This document shows, one piece after another, positions 1 through 6,297 of a stretch of DNA of 6,415 nt. Location: NCBI GenBank assembly GCA_019683625.1, contig JADGHY010000124.1:1-6415 (forward strand), written 5' to 3'. How positions within the stretch are numbered: position 1 is the stretch's first letter; every line of letters begins with the position of its first letter. The notes under the pieces are model-generated. The model had not been told where the DNA came from, made no database searches, and saw only the letters and a list, made by a program, of their open reading frames with translations. Source of the DNA: Thermoflavifilum sp. GTDB lineage: Bacteria > Bacteroidota > Bacteroidia > Chitinophagales > Chitinophagaceae. The translations under genes and the position numbers were made by a program.

Positions 1-254
1 TTTAAGATGTTTATGTTGCAGGAAAATGAACATTTGCAGGAGCAAAAATATAGCCAATCTTCCTTCCTTTATGCTATTGGGTTGCATAAATTTTGTTGCC
101 TGGAGGCAAATCTCTTACCACATAACGAATTATTTTCCCTACTTTTAGCAGCCACATGGTTCATGTGTCGGATAATATCTTACAAGAACCAAGCCTCAGG
201 CAAAATAAAAAAAATGTTTTTGCGTTAAATACCGGAAATCCAACGTGAAAAACC
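1..254. other. AT-rich intergenic leader upstream of gldJ
   Basis: No gene can be supported here. A 73-codon open frame at 7-228 has no recognisable domain, is rich in scattered Cys, Phe and Leu, and looks like chance. Visible structure is slight. The octamer TTGCAGGA occurs at 16-23 and again at 34-41. A short hairpin has arms TTGCC (96-100) and GGCAA (105-109) around a TGGA loop. An A-tract flanked by GCAAAA (200-205) and TTTTGC (218-223) lies about 30 bases before gldJ. I found no convincing Bacteroidota promoter (TTTG, about 20 bases, TAnnTTTG). The closest -7-like string, TGTTTTTG at 215-222, has no matching -33 element. The gldJ promoter is presumably in or just before this stretch. Confidence 0.6.
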
Positions 255-1793
255 ATGCGAACGAGATCAATTTTCTTATGGATGTGTGCAGCTGCAGCCA
301 CGGCCATGTTGCTGGGATCTTGCAGCTTATTTAAAAAGAAATATGAAAAGTCGGCTGTCACGGGCTGGGATTACAATAATCCCAAATGGGGAGGGTTTTA
401 TGTGGCCAAAAACAAAGAACAGCAAACGGGCCCGGGGCTGGTATTCGTGCAGGGGGGTACATTTACCATGGGAGCAACCGAGCAGGACGTAATGTATCAG
501 TGGAATAATATCCCCCGGCGCGTTACCGTGTCATCATTTTATATTGATGAAACCGAAGTGGCCAATGTGCATTATCGGGAATATTTGTTCTGGTTGAATC
601 GGGTATTTGGACAAACTTATCCGCAGGTATATTTGAAAGCGCTGCCCGACACCCTGGTATGGCGCAGCGAATTGGCTTACAACGAACCTTTGGTGGAATA
701 TTATTTCCGCCATCCGGCGTATAATTATTACCCCGTGGTGGGCGTGACCTGGGAACAGGCATCTGATTTTTGCAAATGGCGCAGCGATCGGGTAAATGAA
801 AAATTGCTGATAGATGCCGGCATCCTCTCCATGCAGGATATTGACAATGAACAAGCCGATAATGTGTTTACTACAGGCGCTTATCTGGCAGGCCTCTATG
901 AAGGTACCCCCGGAAAGATGGCCAATTCTCGGAAATCACCTTATCGGAATCCGGATGGAACACCCCGCAACATTACTTTCGAAGATGGTATTTTGCTTCC
1001 CAACTATCGGCTGCCTACAGAAGCTGAATGGGAATATGCTGCCTTGGCTTATATCGGCGAGAACCCTAATCCTTCCCGCAAAGAGGGGAAGCGAGGGGAA
1101 GAATTGATCATGAACCGAGAAATTTATCCCTGGTCTATCAATCCGAGCGGCCTGCGGGATCAGCGCAGAGGCAACTTTGAAGGTCAGTTTCTGGCCAACT
1201 TCAAGCGGGGATTAGGTGATAACATGGGCATAGCCGGTGGATTGAATGACCGGGCTTCTATTCCTGCCCCGGTGAAATCATTTTATCCGAATGCCTTTGG
1301 CATCTATAATATGGCAGGCAATGTGAGCGAATGGGTTGCGGATGTCTATCGCCAGCTCACTCCTTTGGATGCAGATGGGTTCAATTATTTCCGAGGTAAT
1401 GTGTTCATGGATGTTTATCGCAATCCTCAGGGAGAATTTGAAAAAGATAGCCTGGGAAGGTTGAAAAAAATTGAGGAGCCCGACTCCATTGCCGCAAAAC
1501 GCCTGAATTACCAAAGGGCCGACGTGCGCGATTACCTGGACGGAGATTCTCTATCGGGTGTCACCTACGGATATGGCATCACTTCCTTGATTAACAATGA
1601 AACCCGGGTGATTAAGGGCGGCTCCTGGAATGACCTGCCTTACTGGCTTTCTCCGGGCACCCGGCGATACATGCAGCAAAATATGGCCAGCAATACCGTG
1701 GGCTTCCGCTGCGCCATGGATCGGGTGGGCAGCCAGGAAGGCAATGGCTTCCGGACGGGCAACTATTTCCGCCAGCCCCGGCAAAAACGATAA
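255..1793 (+). CDS. gldJ: Gliding motility / type IX secretion lipoprotein GldJ
   Basis: This 512-residue outer-membrane lipoprotein belongs to the GldJ family, which is needed for gliding and for stability of the GldK component of the type IX secretion machinery in Flavobacterium. The N-terminus is a lipoprotein signal peptide: Arg2/Arg4, a hydrophobic core, and lipobox LGSC at 20-23 with Cys23 as the lipidated residue. The GldJ-typical TGWDYNNPKWGGF (36-48) follows. Next comes a sulfatase-modifying-factor (FGE-sulfatase) fold: GGTFTMG 67-73, a DETEVAN segment near 98-104, LPDTLVW 130-136, RHPAY 152-156, YPVVGVTW 159-166, RLPTEAEWEYA 252-262, NMAGNVSEW 352-360, GGSWND 455-460 and NTVGFRCAMD 480-489. 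The stretch after GGSW has no cysteines where true formylglycine-generating enzymes carry the copper-binding pair, so I infer a structural, non-enzymatic role. Residues after Cys23 (SLFKKKYEK) are basic and lack an acidic surface-export signal, which fits a periplasm-facing lipoprotein (inference). ATG 255 follows an A-rich stretch and gives a complete signal peptide. The paralogue GldK is a less likely identity. A terminator follows the gene. Confidence 0.93.
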   Translation: MRTRSIFLWMCAAAATAMLLGSCSLFKKKYEKSAVTGWDYNNPKWGGFYVAKNKEQQTGPGLVFVQGGTFTMGATEQDVMYQWNNIPRRVTVSSFYIDETEVANVHYREYLFWLNRVFGQTYPQVYLKALPDTLVWRSELAYNEPLVEYYFRHPAYNYYPVVGVTWEQASDFCKWRSDRVNEKLLIDAGILSMQDIDNEQADNVFTTGAYLAGLYEGTPGKMANSRKSPYRNPDGTPRNITFEDGILLPNYRLPTEAEWEYAALAYIGENPNPSRKEGKRGEELIMNREIYPWSINPSGLRDQRRGNFEGQFLANFKRGLGDNMGIAGGLNDRASIPAPVKSFYPNAFGIYNMAGNVSEWVADVYRQLTPLDADGFNYFRGNVFMDVYRNPQGEFEKDSLGRLKKIEEPDSIAAKRLNYQRADVRDYLDGDSLSGVTYGYGITSLINNETRVIKGGSWNDLPYWLSPGTRRYMQQNMASNTVGFRCAMDRVGSQEGNGFRTGNYFRQPRQKR

Positions 1794-1817
1794 TCTCCTG
1801 ACTCACTTCATTTTCAG

Positions 1818-1851
1818 GGCCTTTCCCGGTTGCGGAAAGGCCTTTATTTTT
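1818..1851 (+). terminator. Rho-independent terminator of gldJ
   Basis: A perfect 9-bp stem, GGCCTTTCC (1818-1826) with GGAAAGGCC (1834-1842), closes a 7-base loop and is followed directly by TTTATTTTT (1843-1851). It lies 25 bases after the gldJ stop and 30 bases before the murF start. It should end the gldJ transcript and separate it from murF, although read-through cannot be excluded. Confidence 0.85.
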
Positions 1852-1881
1852 GTGCTCCTCCCGCTCTAAACAACATGATCC

Positions 1882-3165
1882 ATGGTTTCCGTTTCCGAAC
1901 TCTATGCCTGCTACCGCCAGCACCCACATATCCAAACCGACAGCCGGAAACTTCAACCGGGAGAAATATTTTTTGCCTTACAGGGCCCGCGTTATGATGG
2001 CCATCAGTTTGTTGCGGAAGTATTGGAAAAGGGGGCAAGTTATGTGGTGGTTCATCGACCCGAGGCCGTGATCAACGAGCGTTGCCTGCTGGTGGCCGAC
2101 ACACTGGAGGCCCTTCAGCAGCTGGCTCATCACCATCGGATGCAACAGAACATCCCTTTTCTGGCTATCGGGGGCTCAAACGGCAAAACCACCACCAAAG
2201 AACTCATTCATGCCGTGTTAGCCACTACTTACCAGGCTTATGCCACGCCCGGCAACTGGAATAACCACATCGGCATACCCCTCACCCTGCTGGGCATGCC
2301 TCCTGAAACCACTATCGCCATCATCGAAATGGGAGCCAACCACCTGGGAGAGATGATGCAATATTGCACTATGGTGAGCCCTACCCACGGCCTCATCACC
2401 AATATCGGCAAGGATCATCTAGAAGGCTTTGGCAGCCTGGAAGGTGTAAAAAAAGCCTACAACGAGCTATACGATTACTTGCGGCTTATTCATGGTGTGG
2501 CCTTTGTGTGCTACGACGATGCCACATTGATGGCGCTCAGCGAAGGCATCAGCAACCGACATACCTATGGCTCAACTGCCGAAGCTGAGGTGAGCGGCAG
2601 CCTGCTGCAGGCCAATCCTTTTCTGTCCCTGGACGTACGTGTGCATGGCCAACAGGCACATATACAAACGCAACTCATTGGCAGGTATAACTTTCATAAT
2701 GTGATGGCCGCTGTGGCAGTAGGCGCCTTCTTTGGGGTGCCTCTTACCGAGATACAGGCCGGCATTGCCCGTTATGTACCCCGGAACAACCGTTCCCAAT
2801 TGCTTGAAAAAGACGGCAATGTCTATATTCTGGATGCTTATAATGCTAACCCTTCCAGCATGAAGGCTGCCATAGAAAACTTTGCTGCCATGCCAGCCCG
2901 GAAAAAGATTTTGCTGCTTGGCGCCATGAAAGAGCTGGGAGAAGCTTCAGCAGCCGAGCACCAGGAACTGATTCGGCTCATAGATCAGTATTCCTGGGAT
3001 CTGGTGGCCCTGGCAGGGGAAGAATTTGCCGGGCTTTCTCGTGATTACCTGTATTTTCCTGACACGGCTTCCCTGCGTGAATGGTGGAAGAACCAACACA
3101 TTACCGATGCATATGTGCTGGTAAAAGGCTCACGAAGCCTGGCTATGGAACAGGTGGTTAACTAA
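1882..3165 (+). CDS. murF: UDP-MurNAc-tripeptide--D-alanyl-D-alanine ligase MurF
   Basis: This cytoplasmic ATP-dependent Mur ligase joins D-Ala-D-Ala to UDP-MurNAc-tripeptide, the last cytoplasmic amino-acid addition in peptidoglycan precursor synthesis. At 427 residues it is of normal family length. The N-terminal substrate-binding domain has TDSRK at 19-23 and PGEIFFALQG at 26-35. The central ATPase domain has the P-loop GGSNGKTTTKE at 97-107, NWNNHIGIP at 125-133, IIEMGANHLGEM at 147-158 and NIGKDHLEGFGSLEGV at 174-189. The C-terminal Mur-ligase domain has the RNNRSQL segment, DAYNANPSSM, and a closing VKGSRSLAME. All the expected motifs are intact. An in-frame TGA at 1876-1878 lies just upstream, so ATG 1882 is the first possible methionine start. 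The gene lies outside any dcw cluster in this window, which is common in Bacteroidota. No terminator is visible in the 92 bases after it, so it may be co-transcribed with the downstream membrane acyltransferase gene. Confidence 0.97.
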   Translation: MVSVSELYACYRQHPHIQTDSRKLQPGEIFFALQGPRYDGHQFVAEVLEKGASYVVVHRPEAVINERCLLVADTLEALQQLAHHHRMQQNIPFLAIGGSNGKTTTKELIHAVLATTYQAYATPGNWNNHIGIPLTLLGMPPETTIAIIEMGANHLGEMMQYCTMVSPTHGLITNIGKDHLEGFGSLEGVKKAYNELYDYLRLIHGVAFVCYDDATLMALSEGISNRHTYGSTAEAEVSGSLLQANPFLSLDVRVHGQQAHIQTQLIGRYNFHNVMAAVAVGAFFGVPLTEIQAGIARYVPRNNRSQLLEKDGNVYILDAYNANPSSMKAAIENFAAMPARKKILLLGAMKELGEASAAEHQELIRLIDQYSWDLVALAGEEFAGLSRDYLYFPDTASLREWWKNQHITDAYVLVKGSRSLAMEQVVN

Positions 3166-3257
3166 ACGATAACGATTGCGCATCCGTTTGAGTAAATGAT
3201 CTAGCACTGAAACCTTTATCTTTTCATCCCCAATTGCCCGTTTAAACTTCTTTACCC

Positions 3258-4409
3258 ATGACCGATATCTTGCAACAAAAACGTTTTCTATCGCTGGATG
3301 TGCTGCGGGGGCTCACCATTTGCTTCATGATCATTGTCAATACGGGAGCTCCCGGTGTGCAGGCTTATCCTCCGCTGGAACATGCGCATTGGTTTGGGTT
3401 CACCCCCACCGATCTGGTATTTCCCACCTTCATGTTTGTCGTAGGCAATGCCATGAGTTTTTCCATGCCTAAATATGTGCAACGCGGCCCTGCTGCTTTC
3501 TGGGGAAAGGTTGCCAAACGTACTGTCATCATTTTTCTGTTGGGATACCTGATGTACTGGTTCCCTTTTTTCCATTTCACCGACAGCGGACAATTCTCCT
3601 GGAAACCTTTTAGCCATACCCGCATCATGGGCGTATTGCAACGCATTGCCTTAGGATATTTTTTCGGCTCCATCATCGTGTATTATCTCTCCACCAGGGC
3701 TGTAATAATCCTGTCGGTCTTCCTGTTGTTGGGCTATTGGGCTATCCTGTACCTGTTTGGTGATCCTGCGGCGCCACTAAGCATGACAGGTAATGCGGTG
3801 CTGAAGCTCGACCGTTTTCTGTTCGGAGATAACCATTTGTATCATGGTGAGGGCATTCCCTTTGATCCCGAAGGTGTGTTGAGTACCTTGCCTGCCATTG
3901 TCAACGTGCTATACGGCTATCTTACCGGAAAATACATCCGGGAAAAAGGGACTTCCTACGAAACCGTAGCCCGGATGATGATTGCAGGCTCTTTGCTGGT
4001 ATTTGTAGCCCTGTTTTGGAATTTAAGTTTCCCCATTGCCAAAAAACTCTGGACCAGTCCGTTTGTCCTTTATACCGTGGGGCTTGATCTGATAATCCTG
4101 GGTATCCTGATGTATGCGCTGGAATTGCATACAACGTTTCAGCAGCCAGCCTTCCGGAAGCTAAGTTATTTTTTTCTGGTTTTTGGCAGAAACCCCCTTT
4201 TTCTGTATCTCGTCTCAGAACTGTTGATTGAAATCTTTTGGATGATCCCCGTCGGGGATGATGACCTGCCTCAGTGGGTAAGTGATCATATTTATCAACG
4301 TATAGCCACGGGCGCTTTTGGTGGGTTGTTATATTCGCTGAGCTATATGTTGATTTGTTGGCTCATTGGCTACTGGCTTGACCGGCGGAAAATATACATT
4401 AAGGTTTAG
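3258..4409 (+). CDS. HGSNAT-like (COG4299/NagX-type) membrane acyltransferase
   Basis: This 383-residue inner-membrane protein, with roughly ten predicted hydrophobic segments, is related to the catalytic region of heparan-alpha-glucosaminide N-acetyltransferase. That family moves an acetyl group across a membrane onto a terminal glucosamine. The family start is clear: SLDVLRGLTI (12-21), a first membrane segment ending at Asn28, then LEHAHWFGFTPTDLVFP (40-56). In that motif His42 aligns by eye with the catalytic histidine of human HGSNAT (KHASWNGLTVADLVFP). Further signatures are GVLQRIALGYFF (about 125-136), FDPEGVLSTLPA (about 202-213) and FGRNPLFLYLVSE (about 309-321). Hydrophobic stretches include roughly 14-30, 51-69, 89-105, 131-145, 148-167, 240-256, 269-288, 302-327 and 352-373. 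The C-terminus is basic (DRRKIYIKV), suggesting a cytoplasmic end. The substrate cannot be read from the sequence. An envelope amino sugar is plausible given murF next door. Bacterial relatives have been called NagX, DUF5009 or DUF1624. The stop lies 4 bases from that of the convergent polymerase gene. Confidence 0.88.
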   Translation: MTDILQQKRFLSLDVLRGLTICFMIIVNTGAPGVQAYPPLEHAHWFGFTPTDLVFPTFMFVVGNAMSFSMPKYVQRGPAAFWGKVAKRTVIIFLLGYLMYWFPFFHFTDSGQFSWKPFSHTRIMGVLQRIALGYFFGSIIVYYLSTRAVIILSVFLLLGYWAILYLFGDPAAPLSMTGNAVLKLDRFLFGDNHLYHGEGIPFDPEGVLSTLPAIVNVLYGYLTGKYIREKGTSYETVARMMIAGSLLVFVALFWNLSFPIAKKLWTSPFVLYTVGLDLIILGILMYALELHTTFQQPAFRKLSYFFLVFGRNPLFLYLVSELLIEIFWMIPVGDDDLPQWVSDHIYQRIATGAFGGLLYSLSYMLICWLIGYWLDRRKIYIKV

Positions 4410-4413
4410 CTTC

Positions 4414-5691
4414 TTAATCTGCATGCGCGTGGAGGTCTTTTACCGAGCCAAAGCCAATGGCATCCTTCAGAGGATGGGTATCGGTGAGCTCTACGGCTTT
4501 TATCAGTTTATCCGGGCCAAAGCGGTCTTTGATATCGTACACCGCCCGCATCAATTGTTGCTGGCGAACGGGCTCTTCAAACAGGCTTAATGGCACCAGC
4601 TCCTGGGGAATAAAATCGCTTACCGTTACCCCCATGGCGGTGAGCTGATCGTTGATCAGCGGTTCACAATGGTGGGCATGGATAAAATGTTCCATCCGCT
4701 GCCGGATGGCCTGCAGGATGCCGGTACCCTGCTGAACGGGATGGGGCAACCGAATCACCTGATGCCAGGAACGGGCATACTGGTAAGTAAATTGCACGGC
4801 CACTTCCCTGCAACAAACCTGCTGGCTCACCATACGCCTTTCCAGCGTCATACACAGGGCCACAAGCAGGTCGTGAAGCGATTGCAGGTGCTGGCGCTGG
4901 GCAGCCGAGATTTGCCGCATGGCCTGCATGGTCTTGTAAGGATGATCTAAGATATCTACTTCTGCAAAATTCAACCGATAATGCCAGTGCAGCCCTACGA
5001 TACTTTGGCACACCCGCCGCAGGTGATGAGGCGAAGCATAACGCAGCTCCAGGGGCGTATGAATGCCTCCCTTCCGCAGCCGCTGAGCCATACGCTCACC
5101 AATACCCGGCAAGTCGGTCAAGGAGAGGCCTGCCAGGATCTGATCAATATTTGCCGGAGTAATCATCACCAGCCCGTCGGGCTTTTGCAGCTCGGTGGCT
5201 AATTTGGCCAAAAAAGCATTGGGGGCAATGCCAATGGAGCAGCGCAACCAGTCGCCCACTTGCTCGCGGATATCGGCCTTAATCCGCCTGGCCAAGGCCA
5301 TCAAATCGGGATACACTATGCGGTAGCTTCGCAGATCCATGAGGGCTTCATCAATGCTTTTAGGAACCACCTCTTCTGCATATCGCCTGAGCACGTCCAT
5401 GATGCGGATATGAAATTCCCGATACCGCTCGGGCCGCGATTCCAACGGCACCAGCTCGGGACACAAGCGCATGGCCTCCCGCAGCCGCATGCCTGTCTTC
5501 ACGCCCCGCTGTTTGGCCTCAATAGAAGGCGCAATGACACAGCCATTTTCGCCCGTGTACACACAAACCCCCACCGGCCGGCCCCTCAGGTAATAATTGA
5601 CCTGCTGCTCACAGCTGGCAAAAAAGCTGTTCATGTCTACAAACATCACATAGCCCTGATCAGGCCGGGTGTGCAGCGTATTCCGGTTCAT
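4414..5691 (-). CDS. Y-family translesion DNA polymerase, UmuC-like
   Basis: This 425-residue error-prone polymerase is expected to copy past damaged template bases. Palm motif 1 is YVMFVDMNSFFASCEQ, with metal ligand Asp19 and Phe24 at the steric-gate position. The second acidic pair is Asp114-Glu115 in KSIDEALMDL (111-120). The fingers contain NGCVIAPSIEAKQRGVKTG (49-67), which resembles UmuC (DGCVIARNAEAK) more than DinB. The palm segment IGIAPNAFLAKLATELQKPDG is at 153-173. The thumb helix-hairpin-helix is LPGIGERMAQRL (194-205). A little-finger domain spans about 245-360, and PLSLF (367-371) is a likely beta-clamp-binding motif before a 54-residue tail. I chose ATG at 5691. The frame stays open for 48 more codons to 5835, but that extension is Cys-rich, lies in AT-rich intergenic sequence and would overlap the neighbour's leader. 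A start at Met16 would cut into the first beta strand. No umuD-like gene is in the window. The alternative name is DNA polymerase IV (DinB). It is definitely Y-family; the subfamily is less certain. Confidence 0.92.
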   Translation of the reverse strand: MNRNTLHTRPDQGYVMFVDMNSFFASCEQQVNYYLRGRPVGVCVYTGENGCVIAPSIEAKQRGVKTGMRLREAMRLCPELVPLESRPERYREFHIRIMDVLRRYAEEVVPKSIDEALMDLRSYRIVYPDLMALARRIKADIREQVGDWLRCSIGIAPNAFLAKLATELQKPDGLVMITPANIDQILAGLSLTDLPGIGERMAQRLRKGGIHTPLELRYASPHHLRRVCQSIVGLHWHYRLNFAEVDILDHPYKTMQAMRQISAAQRQHLQSLHDLLVALCMTLERRMVSQQVCCREVAVQFTYQYARSWHQVIRLPHPVQQGTGILQAIRQRMEHFIHAHHCEPLINDQLTAMGVTVSDFIPQELVPLSLFEEPVRQQQLMRAVYDIKDRFGPDKLIKAVELTDTHPLKDAIGFGSVKDLHAHAD

Positions 5692-5864
5692 TGTTTTGCA
5701 GCGTTTACACGGCCAAAATACTAAATATTTTAGCAAATTGTGCTCCGTGCAAACCAATCTGTTAAGATTTTCGTATTTTCTTCTACACGCATTGATCAAA
5801 CAAGGCAAACATGGTAATTTTAAGATCGAACGCATATTTGTTCACCCTTTTAAATACAAGACCT
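5692..5864. promoter_or_regulatory. Divergent AT-rich intergenic region with a small palindrome
   Basis: This stretch lies between the divergent starts of the polymerase (-) and the small exported protein (+), so it should hold both promoters. The clearest structure is an inverted repeat, CTAAA-TAT-TTTAG, at 5721-5733, about 30 bases upstream of the polymerase ATG, where a repressor or the polymerase -7 region could lie. No good match to the Bacteroidota promoter (TTTG then TAnnTTTG at about 20 bases) is visible on either strand. Partial -7-like strings are CATATTTG at 5833-5840 (+) and TATTTTG at 5720-5714 (-). The promoter role is inferred from gene orientation rather than motif matches. 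Confidence 0.45.
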
Positions 5865-6242
5865 ATGATGACGAAAAAACACATGCTGGGCGGATTGATT
5901 GTAGCCTGCTTTAGTTTCCTGGCCCTCTCCGCTTCTGCACAAAAAGCCGTAACCGTAAAAGGTGAAGTCCTCGACATGAACTGCTACATGGCCAAAGGCG
6001 CTCATGGAGCCGGGCATGCCAGCTGTGCTAAAATGTGTATGAAAGGTGGTGCCCCTGCCGGATTGCTTACCAGCGATGGGAAAGTGTACTTGCTGGTAGA
6101 AAACCACGACAAGAGTGCGCCTTATGAAGAAGTGCGCAAGCACGCTGCCGAACAGGTGGAAGTAACCGGTACCGTGGAAAACAGAGGTGGTGTACAGGCG
6201 CTGGTAGTGGACAATGTGAAGGCCTCAGGTGGCAGCATGTGA
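5865..6242 (+). CDS. Small exported protein with a Cys/His cluster, function unknown
   Basis: This is a 125-residue protein from ATG 5865 (124 from the adjacent ATG 5868). The N-terminus is a typical Sec signal peptide: MTKKH, a hydrophobic core at about 8-21, and a cleavage-like ASA before Gln26, so the mature protein is about 100 residues and periplasmic or secreted. The mature part begins VTVKGEVLDMNCY and carries five potential metal or redox ligands, Cys40, His47, His51, Cys54 and Cys58 (C-x6-H-x3-H-x2-C-x3-C). GGAPAGLLTSDGKVYLL (61-77) follows, and then an alternating hydrophobic segment VEVTGTVENRGGVQALVVDNVK, which suggests a small beta-barrel (OB-like) fold. From memory, similar short exported proteins with a Cys-Tyr, His-x2-Cys-x3-Cys, Gly-Lys-Val-Tyr pattern occur in several bacterial phyla as uncharacterised proteins. 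I cannot assign a function. The frame extends 18 codons upstream to 5811, but starting there would bury the signal peptide behind an atypical leader. Two hairpins follow the stop. Confidence 0.82.
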   Translation: MMTKKHMLGGLIVACFSFLALSASAQKAVTVKGEVLDMNCYMAKGAHGAGHASCAKMCMKGGAPAGLLTSDGKVYLLVENHDKSAPYEEVRKHAAEQVEVTGTVENRGGVQALVVDNVKASGGSM

Positions 6243-6259
6243 AACCGCTTCCGGTTTTT
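6242..6259 (+). terminator. Short hairpin overlapping the stop codon, possible first terminator
   Basis: The arms AAACCG (6242-6247) and CGGTTT (6252-6257) enclose a CTTC tetraloop and run into a five-T tract (6255-6259). The stem begins on the last base of the TGA stop. It is only 6 bp with few unpaired Ts, so on its own it would be weak. It may act together with, or merely protect the 3' end beside, the stronger hairpin downstream. Confidence 0.4.
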
Positions 6260-6265
6260 GCTTTC

Positions 6266-6297
6266 AACGCCCGTCTGCATTCCGGCGGGCGTTTTTT
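6266..6297 (+). terminator. Rho-independent terminator after the small exported protein gene
   Basis: A perfect 8-bp stem, AACGCCCG (6266-6273) with CGGGCGTT (6286-6293), has a 12-base loop and is followed by a T run at 6292-6297. It lies 24 bases after the stop at 6240-6242 and should end this single-gene transcript. Confidence 0.82.

Noticed and set aside
16..41. TTGCAGGA repeated 18 bases apart
   Set aside because: Only two copies of an 8-base word, with no further flanking identity. Could be chance, so not called as a repeat feature.
7..228. 73-codon open frame upstream of gldJ
   Set aside because: No recognisable domain, signal or plausible translation start context; AT-rich with irregular composition. 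Treated as chance in an intergenic leader.
1612..1956. 114-codon open frame on the - strand spanning the gldJ end and murF start
   Set aside because: It overlaps two well-supported + strand genes and the terminator between them, and its translation has no domain features.
3166..3257. Possible promoter between murF and the acyltransferase (TTTG at 3187-3190, TATCTTTT at 3217-3224)
   Set aside because: The spacing is 26 bases, whereas about 19-21 is expected, and the -7 element lacks the final G. Too weak to call.
5260..5724. 154-codon open frame on the + strand opposite the polymerase
   Set aside because: Antisense shadow of a clear conserved gene on the other strand; no recognisable motifs.
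5692..5835. N-terminal extension of the polymerase frame by 48 codons (start at 5835)
   Set aside because: The extra residues are unlike any Y-family N-terminus, are Cys-rich and lie in AT-rich intergenic sequence. ATG 5691 places the first beta strand and Asp19 normally.
5811..5864. Upstream start (5811) for the small exported protein
   Set aside because: It would add 18 residues before a complete Sec signal peptide. ATG 5865 or 5868 gives a standard MTKKH-hydrophobic core-ASA arrangement.
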